From Rivularia sp034931125 (GTDB lineage: Bacteria; Cyanobacteriota; Cyanobacteriia; Cyanobacteriales; Nostocaceae), in contig NZ_JAYGHM010000006.1 of the NCBI RefSeq assembly GCF_034931125.1, forward strand, positions 1 through 64,000: a stretch of 64,000 nt of DNA, written 5' to 3'. This document shows, piece after piece, positions 17,395-25,618 of this stretch (the first letter of the stretch is position 1; each line of letters opens with the position of its first letter). A model generated the notes under the pieces. It was not told the origin of the DNA, did no database searches, and saw only the letters and a program-made list of their open reading frames with translations. The position numbers and the translations under genes are program-made.

Positions 17395-17510
17395 AGGACT
17401 TACGCAACTGGCATATTTTGGTCGTAGGGTGCTGTGACACTTTGCTTGATTTCTAACGCAATATGTGTCACGCACCGTTCCCTCGCTCTTGTGACAATTG
17501 CGTAAGTCCT
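17395..17510. mobile_element. MITE with perfect 13-bp terminal inverted repeats
   Basis: It begins AGGACTTACGCAA (17395-17407) and ends TTGCGTAAGTCCT (17498-17510), an exact inverted pair. Inside is a second inverted pair, GGGTGCTGTGACAC against GTGTCACGCACC. The 116-bp element has no coding capacity. The AGGACTTACGCA end is also seen degenerated at 6786-6799. It looks like a non-autonomous transposable element. Confidence 0.75.
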
Positions 17511-17690
17511 GTTACCACTATTATTTGTTACAAATTCTCAAGCGTGCAGTTTTTGCAACATTCTGAAATGTTTGAGGGGATTGAGTATAAAAAACCGCAG
17601 AGACGCTGAGAGCGCGGAGGGAAGAGGTTATAGAGGGATGATGGGTAAGAGTGGGATTTATCTTTAATTGTTATAAATGCTTAATCTCAG

Positions 17691-17760
17691 GTAGTTGGTG
17701 CGTGACACTACAAGCTTTATTACTACGTTCATAATTTCTATAAGTGTCACAGCACCCTAC
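17691..17760. mobile_element. short palindromic element related to the 17395 MITE core
   Basis: GTAGTTGGTGCGTGACACT at the left pairs with AGTGTCACAGCACCCTAC at the right across a 32-bp loop. The GTGACAC and GCACC blocks are the same as the inner repeat of the 17395-17510 element, so the two share a lineage. Confidence 0.6.
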
Positions 17761-18090
17761 AAGAAAATATAATTAATTACGAATTACGAATTGCGAGTTA
17801 CTAATTATATTTAACACGGGTGAAGAAGAATACGAATTACTTTAAACTTTATTGAACCCACGAAGGTGGGTTTCGCCTGTGTAGCCGTGATTTCAATCGC
17901 CAGGTATTCTTCGCCGTGTTAGCCCCTAGCGGAGCGTACCGTAGGTATTGCGTCTCCGGAGGAGATATTAAATCACCAGGTATTCAGATCGGGGAATAAT
18001 TGCAAATATTTATACTATCTTTTACATATTTTTGCTTAGTTGTTTTTTTTAAATGCTAAAAAAGAAAAAACATTTTTAAACTAAGCATCT
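17761..18090. other. repeat-bearing spacer upstream of the RecQ-like gene
   Basis: The region contains a copy of the AACCCACG...GGTGGGTT double-hairpin family at 17855-17910, a stretch of GCGTCTCCGGAGGAGAT, and then about 80 bp of AT-rich DNA before the helicase start. No gene is visible. It presumably carries the helicase promoter near its right end. Confidence 0.5.
17855..17910. repeat. double-hairpin dispersed repeat, copy 1
   Basis: AACCCACGAAGGTGGGTT, then TGTGTAGCCGTGATTTCAATCGCCAGGT. This is the most diverged of four copies in the window (others at 21584, 22108 and 57511). The first half is a stable 7-bp stem. Confidence 0.75.
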
Positions 18091-20187
18091 ATGACATCGC
18101 AAATTGAAGATAAAGCTTTATTACTTCTACGTCAGGCTCTTGAGAACCCAAAAGCTGACTTTCGCTGCGGACAATGGGAAGCTATTGAGGAGTTATTAAG
18201 GCGATCGCGTTTGCTTGTGGTTCAACGTACTGGTTGGGGCAAAAGTCTGGTATATTTTTTAGCTACTCGTTTGTTACGAGATAAAGGTGCTGGCTGTACG
18301 CTTTTGATTTCACCGTTATTAGCTTTGATGCGAAATCAAATTGCAGCAGCAGAAAGGATAGGTGTGAAAGCTGTTACGATTAACTCTAGCAATACTGATG
18401 ATTGGGGAGTTGTACAAACACAGTTACTTGCAGATGAAGTAGACATTTTGCTGATTTCTCCGGAAAGATTAGCTAATGATGAATTTAGAGAAAAAATACT
18501 GTTACCGTTATCCAAAAAAATCGGTTTATTTGTAGTTGATGAAGCGCACTGTATTTCCGATTGGGGACATGATTTTCGTCCCGATTACAAGCGAATTGTC
18601 AGAGTATTACAAGCTCTTCCTCAAAATATTCCAGCTTTAGCGACAACTGCTACGGCAAATAATCGAGTTGTGGATGATATTATTGCTCAATTGGGTTCGC
18701 AATTACAGGTTTCAAGAGGTGCTTTAACCAGACAAAGTTTGCATCTGCAAAATATTAAGATACCATCACCCGCAGCCCGAATGGCATGGTTAGCAGAACA
18801 ACTGCCTAATTTACATGGAAGCGGAATTATTTACACTTTAACTGTAAGAGATTCTCAACGTGTTGCCGATTGGTTGGTAACTCAAGGAATAAATGCTGCT
18901 TCATATCATAGCGATTTGGAAAGCGATCTTCGTGAAGGATTAGAAGAGCAACTTATAAAAAACGAAATTAAAGTTTTAGTTGCAACTACTGCTTTAGGAA
19001 TGGGTTTTGATAAACCAGATTTAGAATTTGTAATTCATTATCAACGTCCGGGTTCTGTTGTACATTATTATCAACAAGTGGGTAGAGCGGGAAGAGCGGT
19101 AGAAAAAGCCTACGGGATTCTTTTAAACGGTGAGGAAGATGATGAAATTACCAACTATTTTATTAATACAGCTTTTCCTCCAGAAGTTCATACACAGCAA
19201 GTTTTAAATGCCCTCAATCAAGCTAAGGATGGCTATTCTATTCCTCAGTTGGAGCAACAGCTTAATCTTTCCAGAGGACAAATTGATAAAGTTTTGAAAT
19301 TACTATCCCTTGACTCTCCCGCACCTGTAACGAAACAAGGTTCAAAATGGTATACTACGCCGATAAATTATCAAATCGACACCGATAAAATCACAAAACT
19401 CACAAAAATCCGCTATCAAGAACAAGATAGAATGCGAGAATATATGCAAACTCAAGAATGTTTAATGTCTTTTCTCGCAACAGAATTAGATGACCCAAAT
19501 CCGGCTGCTTGCGGTAAATGTGCTAACTGTTTGGGTAAAGCTTTACTACCAGAAAATTGCTCTTTTGAACTTGTAAATAAAGCAATTCAATTTTTACGCC
19601 GCAGCGATCAAATAATTGAACCGCGTAAAACTTGGGCATCACAAGCATTTCCAAATTATCAATTTTCTGGAAGAATTAAAGATAACTTAAAAGCAGAATC
19701 GGGAAGGGCTTTATCTTTATGGGGTGATGCAGGTTGGGGAGACTTAGTAAAGTCTGGGAAATATCAAGATGATTATTTTGATGATGCACTTGTAGAAGGT
19801 GTATGTGAAATGATTCAACGTTGGCAACCTCAACCATATCCCAGTTGGGTAACTTGCGTACCTTCTTTAAATCGGAAACAACTTGTACCGGATTTTGCTA
19901 AAAGGTTGGCTGACAAATTAGGTTTACCATTCGTACCAGTTGTGCAGAAAATTCGTCAAACTCAATTACAAAAAGAAATGAGCAACAGCTATCAACAAGC
20001 TCAAAACTTAGATGGTGCTTTTGCAATTAACAGTTGGTCAGGTATGAATGGTTCTGTATTTTTAGTTGATGATATGGTTAATTCCCGTTGGACTTTTACC
20101 GTAATTGCCGCGCTTTTACGTCGCAATCAAAGCGGGTTAGTTTTTCCTGTAGCATTAGCACTGAATACACTAGGTCAAGGGAATTAA
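18091..20187 (+). CDS. RecQ-family helicase fused to a phosphoribosyltransferase-like domain
   Basis: A 698-residue fusion. Residues about 1-350 are a superfamily 2 helicase: Walker A QRTGWGKS, DEAH box in VVDEAHCISDWGHDFRPDY, TATA motif, and motif VI QQVGRAGRA. A zinc-type cysteine group follows near residues 450-490 (ECLMSF..., CGKCANC). The last 120 residues are not helicase: VFLVDDMVNSRWTF at about 656-669 resembles the PRPP loop of type I phosphoribosyltransferases, in degenerate form. A DprA-like gene follows 130 bp downstream on the same strand. The pairing of PRTase and DprA recalls the ShosTA toxin-antitoxin/defence pair. A role in DNA uptake or repair is the alternative. Confidence 0.88.
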   Translation: MTSQIEDKALLLLRQALENPKADFRCGQWEAIEELLRRSRLLVVQRTGWGKSLVYFLATRLLRDKGAGCTLLISPLLALMRNQIAAAERIGVKAVTINSSNTDDWGVVQTQLLADEVDILLISPERLANDEFREKILLPLSKKIGLFVVDEAHCISDWGHDFRPDYKRIVRVLQALPQNIPALATTATANNRVVDDIIAQLGSQLQVSRGALTRQSLHLQNIKIPSPAARMAWLAEQLPNLHGSGIIYTLTVRDSQRVADWLVTQGINAASYHSDLESDLREGLEEQLIKNEIKVLVATTALGMGFDKPDLEFVIHYQRPGSVVHYYQQVGRAGRAVEKAYGILLNGEEDDEITNYFINTAFPPEVHTQQVLNALNQAKDGYSIPQLEQQLNLSRGQIDKVLKLLSLDSPAPVTKQGSKWYTTPINYQIDTDKITKLTKIRYQEQDRMREYMQTQECLMSFLATELDDPNPAACGKCANCLGKALLPENCSFELVNKAIQFLRRSDQIIEPRKTWASQAFPNYQFSGRIKDNLKAESGRALSLWGDAGWGDLVKSGKYQDDYFDDALVEGVCEMIQRWQPQPYPSWVTCVPSLNRKQLVPDFAKRLADKLGLPFVPVVQKIRQTQLQKEMSNSYQQAQNLDGAFAINSWSGMNGSVFLVDDMVNSRWTFTVIAALLRRNQSGLVFPVALALNTLGQGN

Positions 20188-20317
20188 AAAAGTTAGGCAA
20201 CGGGGAACAGGGAACAGAAAATTTACTAAGTATTTTTTCCACATTCACATAGTTTTCCTATTCCCTCTTGCAGACTGTTAACTTAAGATAATAAGCACGG
20301 TAAAACCATTAAAAATC

Positions 20318-21520
20318 ATGTTAAATCATGTATTATCGCCAGATACTCAAGCAATTTTATTATTATGTAGTAACTTCGGACAAAATCGCAAAATTGAACC
20401 GCAACCCTTGACTCTTAGTGAATATAATTCCTTAACTAATTGGTTGCGAAATAATCAAATGCGTCCAGCAGATTTACTCGAACCAATAGCAGGAAAACAA
20501 CTACAAAAGATTGGCGAAACAAAACTTGATTTGACTAGAATATCAGCTTTACTCGAACGCGGTGCAATGCTAAGTTTAGCTGTGGAAAAATGGACTAATC
20601 AAGGATTGTGGATATTAGGAAGAGGTGATACAAATTATCCCAAATGTCTCAAGCAAACACTAAAGCATTCAGCACCAGCAGTTTTGTATGGAGTTGGTAA
20701 TATCAAACTATTATCAATGGGAGGATTGGCGATCGTCGGTTCTCGCGACGTTGACGAAGAGAAACTAGAATATACAAAAAAAATCGCCCAACAAAGCGCC
20801 GTGGAAGGAATACAGGTCATTTCCGGTGGAGCGCGTGGTGTAGATAAAGCGGCGATGTTAGGAGTATTGCAAGCCGGAGGAACGTCTGTAGGAGTGTTAG
20901 CTAATAGTTTGACTAAAGCATCTGTAGACGCAGAGTATCGCTCAAGTATCAAAGAAGGTAGACTTGCATTAATTTCTAGTTACGATCCAGACGCTGGTTT
21001 TAATGTTGGGAATGCAATGGGACGAAATAAATATATTTATGCTCTTGCAGATTATGCTGTTGTAGTTGATGCAACTGCGGGTAAAGGTGGTACTTGGGCT
21101 GGTGCGGTGGAAGCCATTTCCAAATTACATCTAGCAGTTTTTGTTAAGATGCACCCTACTATATCCGAAGGTAATCAACAATTACACGATAAAGGAGCAA
21201 AAGTTTTTCCACCCGAACCTTGGAACGATTTGAAACAACTTTTGAAATCAACAGCATCCTTAATTGAACCATCAGCAGAAACAAAAGAAATTTCATCCAC
21301 CTCAAAAGAAATTTACGAAGCAGTTTTACCTTTAATTCTCGATCGTTTACAACAACCATTAGATGCAAAAACTCTTGCAGAAACCTTAAACGTGAGATTA
21401 TCGCAAATGCAAGATTGGTTAAATGAAGCTGTAGAAGAAGGAAAAATTAAAAAAACTCAAAAACCAGTTACTTACGTGATTAATCAGTCAGCAACTCAAC
21501 TTTCTATGTTTTCAAATTAG
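20318..21520 (+). CDS. DprA/Smf-like Rossmann-fold protein
   Basis: A 400-residue protein. Residues about 125-330 are the DprA (SLOG-superfamily) Rossmann domain: LAIVGSRDVD, VISGGARGVDKAAM and NKYIYALADYAVVVDA. Classical DprA loads RecA on incoming single-stranded DNA, with a GSR ligand loop like the one kept here. The C-terminal about 70 residues look like a winged-helix domain (DAKTLAETLNVRLSQMQDWL). The N-terminal 110 residues are less conserved and contain helix-hairpin-like segments. It follows the RecQ-PRTase gene with 130 bp between, so co-transcription is likely. Without a com gene cluster nearby, a specialised partner role is as plausible as general competence. Confidence 0.87.
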   Translation: MLNHVLSPDTQAILLLCSNFGQNRKIEPQPLTLSEYNSLTNWLRNNQMRPADLLEPIAGKQLQKIGETKLDLTRISALLERGAMLSLAVEKWTNQGLWILGRGDTNYPKCLKQTLKHSAPAVLYGVGNIKLLSMGGLAIVGSRDVDEEKLEYTKKIAQQSAVEGIQVISGGARGVDKAAMLGVLQAGGTSVGVLANSLTKASVDAEYRSSIKEGRLALISSYDPDAGFNVGNAMGRNKYIYALADYAVVVDATAGKGGTWAGAVEAISKLHLAVFVKMHPTISEGNQQLHDKGAKVFPPEPWNDLKQLLKSTASLIEPSAETKEISSTSKEIYEAVLPLILDRLQQPLDAKTLAETLNVRLSQMQDWLNEAVEEGKIKKTQKPVTYVINQSATQLSMFSN

Positions 21521-21583
21521 TAAATTTATGAAAAAATCAACCTGTATTTTGTAGTTTTATAGTTAATACTTTAAATTTGATTA

Positions 21584-21634
21584 AACCCGCGCAGGTGGGT
21601 TTTGCTTGTGTAGCCGCGAATTAATTCGCCAGGT
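21584..21634. repeat. double-hairpin dispersed repeat, copy 2
   Basis: AACCCGCGCAGGTGGGTT, then TGCTTGTGTAGCCGCGAATTAATTCGCCAGGT. It lies 63 bp after the DprA-like gene and may serve as its terminator (GGTGGGTTTTGCTT). Its right end supplies the last codons and stop of the minus-strand gene that ends at 21621. Confidence 0.75.
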
Positions 21635-21875
21635 GCGGGCTTTGTTGAACCATTTGGGCTTCCGTAAGAGCTTGAAAATTTAATCCTGCGTCTATCTCAC
21701 CGTATTCAAATGATTTTTTTATATCTTGAGTCGGTCGATTTGCAAGTAGCTGTTCAAAATCTTCTAAGTTACCAGATGAGTTTGTAAGAAAATTAGAAAG
21801 AAGAGTTTTTACCTGTTCTGATGGTAATGCTTCAAGATGGTTTAATATTTGCTGTTGAATATTCCCTGCTGTCAT
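21621..21875 (-). CDS. small hypothetical protein
   Basis: 84 residues, acidic and helical, starting MTAGNIQQQILNHLEALPSEQ. The opening (hydrophobic heptads then LPSEQ) resembles small antitoxin-like or DUF2281-like proteins, but no toxin gene is adjacent. The last four residues (HLAN) and the stop codon are contributed by the dispersed repeat at 21584-21634. The original C-terminus may therefore have been replaced by the repeat. It converges with the DprA-like gene. Function unknown; it may be a truncated gene. Confidence 0.55.
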   Translation of the reverse strand: MTAGNIQQQILNHLEALPSEQVKTLLSNFLTNSSGNLEDFEQLLANRPTQDIKKSFEYGEIDAGLNFQALTEAQMVQQSPHLAN

Positions 21876-22022
21876 AATTTTCTCAGTTTTGTAATAGCTT
21901 TATAAAATCAAAAATGCATATATTATTTTAACGAAAACTTACTCATCTTCGTTTAAAAGCCAGAAACTTTGGTTACTCCGCATAATAAATAAAAAACTCT
22001 CAGTAAAAACCAAAACGTTAAT

Positions 22023-22092
22023 GTTGGGTTAAAGCCGCTTCTACACTTGGAATAAATATATGTATTATTCGTGCGTCTTTAACCCAACCTAC
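22023..22092. repeat. palindromic GTTGGGTT element
   Basis: Inverted ends ATGTTGGGTTAAAG and CTTTAACCCAACCTAC flank a 40-bp centre. The same ends occur at 36229-36425, 36481-36668 and 54591-54667, so this is a dispersed MITE-like family. Confidence 0.65.
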
Positions 22093-22107
22093 TTGAAACC
22101 TTCATTA

Positions 22108-22160
22108 AACCCACGCAGGTGGGTTTTGCTTGTGTAGCCGCGAATTAATTCGCCAGGTAT
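22108..22160. repeat. double-hairpin dispersed repeat, copy 3
   Basis: AACCCACGCAGGTGGGTT, then TGCTTGTGTAGCCGCGAATTAATTCGCCAGGT. From TTTTGCTTGTGTAG to the end it is identical to copy 2. Confidence 0.75.
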
Positions 22161-22202
22161 TCTTAAAATATATAACCCCCACCAAAAGGAGAATATCTTA
22201 AA

Positions 22203-22868
22203 GTGCAGCCAGATTTACTCGGCTTGGAAATTAGCAAAGGTGAATTAAGACGCTTAACGGGTGTAGATCCAGAAGATGTATTTCGTCCTTCAATTCTGAA
22301 AAACCGCGAAAAACGAGTTGGTTTTTTCATGAACGAAGTAATTACAGCCTTAGCGTTAACTCCTATTGTTGTCGGCTTTATTTATGCATTTATTATTCTA
22401 CCTACCATCGGTTCCTCAATTCCTATCGGATTATTGTTGTTAGCTTTAGTACCAGTATCAGTGGTATTAGCACGGGGAGTTTGGCGGCGAAAAAGTTGTC
22501 CGAAATCGCTCACAAAACTTCTCGATGAAGTTGATGAATATCACGAAGTTATTCAAGCGATCGATATTAACGACCAGTTAGATACAGCGGGAAATACGCA
22601 AAACAATATTAGCGATCGCGATCGAGTTATTACAGCGTTGCAACTAATTCGAGAAGATTTGGTACGCGCTTTGAAAACGGAACGAATTTTACGGGATAAT
22701 AAAAAGTTACTTGCGAACAATCAAGATTTATTTGTTAATAATTTAGCCAATCTACAAGCTTTGCAAGTTAGTACGGAAGCTGGCGAATACGCTCAACTTC
22801 TCAATCAATCATTGCAAATTGCTGTTGATGTTCAATCTCAAATTAGAAAATTACAGTCGCCCAAATGA
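22203..22868 (+). CDS. conserved-looking membrane protein, function unknown
   Basis: 221 residues, starting at GTG 22203 behind AAAGGAG. Two membrane segments lie near residues 42-65 and 72-92 (EVITALALTPIVVGFIYAF, then IPIGLLLLALVPVSVVL). They are followed by a long helical, charged C-terminal half that is probably cytoplasmic and coiled. No catalytic motif is seen. It ends 18 bp before the kinase gene, so the two are probably co-transcribed, perhaps on into minCDE. I do not recognise the family. Confidence 0.8.
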   Translation: MQPDLLGLEISKGELRRLTGVDPEDVFRPSILKNREKRVGFFMNEVITALALTPIVVGFIYAFIILPTIGSSIPIGLLLLALVPVSVVLARGVWRRKSCPKSLTKLLDEVDEYHEVIQAIDINDQLDTAGNTQNNISDRDRVITALQLIREDLVRALKTERILRDNKKLLANNQDLFVNNLANLQALQVSTEAGEYAQLLNQSLQIAVDVQSQIRKLQSPK

Positions 22869-22886
22869 TTTTAATATGACAAAAAT

Positions 22887-24212
22887 ATGACTAATAAACC
22901 AAAAATTATTGTTCTAGATGACGATCCTACTGGTTCTCAAACTGTCCACGGTTGTCTGCTTTTAATGCAGTGGGATGTAGATACTTTACGTTTGGGGTTA
23001 CAAGACGATTCCCCGATTTTTTTTATTTTAACTAATACTAGGGCGTTAACTCCAGAAAAAGCTGCTTCTGTAACTAAAGAGGTTTGTCATAATTTAAAGT
23101 TGGCATTGGAAGCCGAAAAGATTGAGGATTTTCTGGTAGTTAGTCGTAGCGATTCAACTTTGCGGGGACATTACCCGGTTGAAACTGATGTTATTGCTGA
23201 AGAACTCGGACCTTTTGATGCTCATTTCCTCATACCGGCATTTTTTGAAGGAGGACGTGTTACCCGCGACAGCGTACATTACTTAACGATCGATGGTGTC
23301 CCAGTTGCAGTTCATGAAACTGAGTTCGCTCGCGATTCAGTATTTAGTTACAATCACAGTTATTTACCTAAATATGTAGAAGAAAAAACCGAAGGACGTA
23401 TTGCAGCCGATACCGTAGAACGATTTCTACTTGATGACATTCGTGGTGGTAGTCTGGAACGGTTAATAAAGCTCAGGGGAAATCAATGTGGTGTGGTAGA
23501 TGGTGAAACACAAGCCGATTTAAATCAGTTTGCTAAAGATGTATTAACAGCAGCGAGTCAGGGAAAACGGTTTTTATTCCGTTCTGCTGCAAGTATTTTA
23601 ACTGCTTTAGCTGCACTACCTCCTCAACCAGTTTCCCCAGAAAATATGGCTGAATATGTCATGACGGGTAAACCGGGAGCCATAATAGTTGGTTCTCATG
23701 TAGAAAAAACTACCCAGCAGCTAGCAGCGCTGTTGCAAGCTGAAGGTATTGTCGGAGTAGAAGTAGATGTAGCGCGGTTGCTTAATAAAGGGAATCAATC
23801 TGCTACACTGCTAACCGATATACTCAAAAACGTTCATGAGGCACATGAAGCTGGAAATACACCAGTAGTTTATACCAGCCGTGAAGAATTAACTTTTGAG
23901 GATGTTAGTACGCGGTTGCAATTTGGGGCTAAGGTTTCAGACTTGTTAATGGATGTTGTCCGGGGTTTACCTTCTGATATCGGATTTTTAATCAGTAAGG
24001 GTGGTATCACTTCTAACGATGTTTTGAGTAATGGTCTTGCTTTGAGAGCAGCACGTTTGCTCGGTCAAATTCTCGCTGGTGTTTCAATGGTAAGAACTCC
24101 AGAGAATCACCCTCAGTTTCCTAATTTGCCAGTAGTACTATTTCCTGGTAATGTTGGCGATCGCGATGCTGTTTTCACTGTTTACGAAAGGTTAAGTAAA
24201 AATCTTAAATGA
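22887..24212 (+). CDS. four-carbon acid sugar kinase family protein (DUF1537)
   Basis: A kinase of the OtnK/DtnK family, known members of which phosphorylate four-carbon acid sugars such as threonate or erythronate. The N-terminal domain has the family's VLDDDPTGSQTVHG and RSDSTLRGHYP. The C-terminal domain has the nucleotide-binding SKGGITSNDVLS and FPGNVGD near the end. The length of 441 is normal. It is preceded by a membrane protein gene (18 bp) and followed by minC (69 bp). A four-carbon sugar substrate is family inference; no cognate epimerase or aldolase gene is present in the window. Confidence 0.88.
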   Translation: MTNKPKIIVLDDDPTGSQTVHGCLLLMQWDVDTLRLGLQDDSPIFFILTNTRALTPEKAASVTKEVCHNLKLALEAEKIEDFLVVSRSDSTLRGHYPVETDVIAEELGPFDAHFLIPAFFEGGRVTRDSVHYLTIDGVPVAVHETEFARDSVFSYNHSYLPKYVEEKTEGRIAADTVERFLLDDIRGGSLERLIKLRGNQCGVVDGETQADLNQFAKDVLTAASQGKRFLFRSAASILTALAALPPQPVSPENMAEYVMTGKPGAIIVGSHVEKTTQQLAALLQAEGIVGVEVDVARLLNKGNQSATLLTDILKNVHEAHEAGNTPVVYTSREELTFEDVSTRLQFGAKVSDLLMDVVRGLPSDIGFLISKGGITSNDVLSNGLALRAARLLGQILAGVSMVRTPENHPQFPNLPVVLFPGNVGDRDAVFTVYERLSKNLK

Positions 24213-24281
24213 GGTTTAACAATTCAACGTTTTAATGACAATTTTCGATGTTAAAGCTTTGATATTCGTGGCTGGTGTTAC

Positions 24282-25457
24282 ATGACTTCTGATTCAGCTA
24301 TTCCAGATTTTAATTCTAACGATGCCGAGACAGATTCCATTACTAGTTCGGATGAGGAGTCTACCGTGACAGAAGTTACTTTTATTTCAAGTATAAATAA
24401 TGTCAATTCTTCAAAGTTAGTTGACGATCAAATCAGTGATGAAGATAATTCCTCATTTCATTTTGATCGAGTTAGTACTGAAGATAATTCTCATGAGACC
24501 GAAGATAAATTATCCGATCAAACAAACGTAGAAGAAAATTCTGCTGTTGAACAACAGGTTACAAACGTAGAAGAAAATTCTGTTGAACAACAGGTTACAA
24601 ATGTAGAAGAAAACTCTGCTGTTGAACAACAAGTTACAAAGGTAGAAGAAAATTCTGCTGTTGAGCTTAACGATCGAATAAGCATTGATATTCCGTTGCT
24701 AGAAAATGCAGTTGCGGCAAATCAAAAAATACAGGTAGAAATCAGGAGTGCCAAAGATCGATTGGAATTAATTTTACCAATTGTATCCGAAGCTTCCATC
24801 TCGGAGTATACCTGGTCTGAAATTTGGCAGCAAATGAAGCTGCGACTTATAGCACAGCAACGCTTCTTTACCTCTCGAATCAACGTACATTTAGTAGCCC
24901 ACGACCGCTTACTTGATAGCAGACAACTGCAAGATATTGCCGAAACTTTAAGCGAAATGTCCTTGCATCTCAAATCTGTAGGTACCAGTCGCCGACAAAC
25001 TGCGATCGCGGCTGCGGGTTCTGGTTATTCTGTGGAACAATTGCAGCCAAAAACGGCTTTCAGTTTTGAATCAAAAACGGCTGCATTACCTCCAGCAGAA
25101 GCACTTTATCTAGAAACTACAGTACGTTCCGGTGTCGAAATTCGCCACAGAGGTAGTGTAATTATCTTGGGAGATGTAAATCCAGGTGGTATTGTAGTCG
25201 CAGATGGCGATATTCTAATTTGGGGTCGCTTACGGGGAGTTGCTCACGCAGGTGCCCAAGGTAACAGCGAATGCACAATTATGGCTTTACAAATGGAACC
25301 AACCCAGTTGCGAATTGCCGACGCTTTGGCTAGGGCCCCAGAAAAATCGCCTACACAAATTTGTGCGGAAGTTGCCTATATGACCGCAGAAGGAATCCGC
25401 ATTACCAAAGCAAATGATTTTTCTAGAGTTCAATTAGCTAAGTTGAATCAACATTAG
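24282..25457 (+). CDS. minC: septum site-determining protein MinC with long repeat-bearing N-terminus
   Basis: MinC inhibits FtsZ polymerisation away from mid-cell and binds MinD. The C-terminal beta-helix domain (about 280-385) is clear: VRSGVEIRHRGSVIILGDVNPG, VADGDILIWGRLRGVAHAG. Ahead lies the MinC N-domain (about 140-250). The first 130 residues are an acidic, Ser/Thr/Asp/Glu-rich extension that includes four repeats of about 13 residues (VEENSAVEQQVT), so the protein (391) is far longer than E. coli MinC (231). It opens the min cluster, though 161 bp with two near-palindromes separate it from minD. The cytoplasmic, membrane-associated role is inferred from MinD. Confidence 0.93.
   Translation: MTSDSAIPDFNSNDAETDSITSSDEESTVTEVTFISSINNVNSSKLVDDQISDEDNSSFHFDRVSTEDNSHETEDKLSDQTNVEENSAVEQQVTNVEENSVEQQVTNVEENSAVEQQVTKVEENSAVELNDRISIDIPLLENAVAANQKIQVEIRSAKDRLELILPIVSEASISEYTWSEIWQQMKLRLIAQQRFFTSRINVHLVAHDRLLDSRQLQDIAETLSEMSLHLKSVGTSRRQTAIAAAGSGYSVEQLQPKTAFSFESKTAALPPAEALYLETTVRSGVEIRHRGSVIILGDVNPGGIVVADGDILIWGRLRGVAHAGAQGNSECTIMALQMEPTQLRIADALARAPEKSPTQICAEVAYMTAEGIRITKANDFSRVQLAKLNQH
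24525..24665. repeat. in-frame tandem repeat in minC
   Basis: Units of 39, 36, 39 and about 24 bp encode NVEENSAVEQQVT, NVEENSVEQQVT, NVEENSAVEQQVT and KVEENSAVE. The near-identity at DNA level indicates recent expansion; one unit has lost one codon. Confidence 0.9.
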
Positions 25458-25523
25458 TCAAAACAATTCGTAACAGCCCTATGAATAAATAGATTCTAAA
25501 AAAGCGCGATTAATAATCAACCG

Positions 25524-25566
25524 CACCCTCTGGGTGAACACTGATAAACCACACCCTCTGGGTGAA
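25524..25566. promoter_or_regulatory. twin near-palindromic sites upstream of minD
   Basis: CACCCTCTGGGTGAA occurs at 25524-25538 and again at 25552-25566, 28 bp apart start to start. Each is a CACCC...GGGTG inverted repeat. They lie 53-95 bp before the minD start, where a promoter would be, so they could be operator sites, paired hairpins in the mRNA, or just a repeat. Sequence alone does not decide. Confidence 0.5.
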
Positions 25567-25618
25567 AACTAATTAAACAATTGTATTTTTTAATGCCATC
25601 ACGAGCGCGTTCGTAATC

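Larger units (their letters stand above)
21876..22202. other. spacer with two repeat elements
   Basis: It contains a GTTGGGTTAAAG...CTTTAACCCAACCTAC palindromic element at 22023-22092 and double-hairpin copy 3 at 22108-22160, followed by a GGAG ribosome site for the next gene near 22189. No gene is visible in the remaining AT-rich DNA. Confidence 0.6.
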
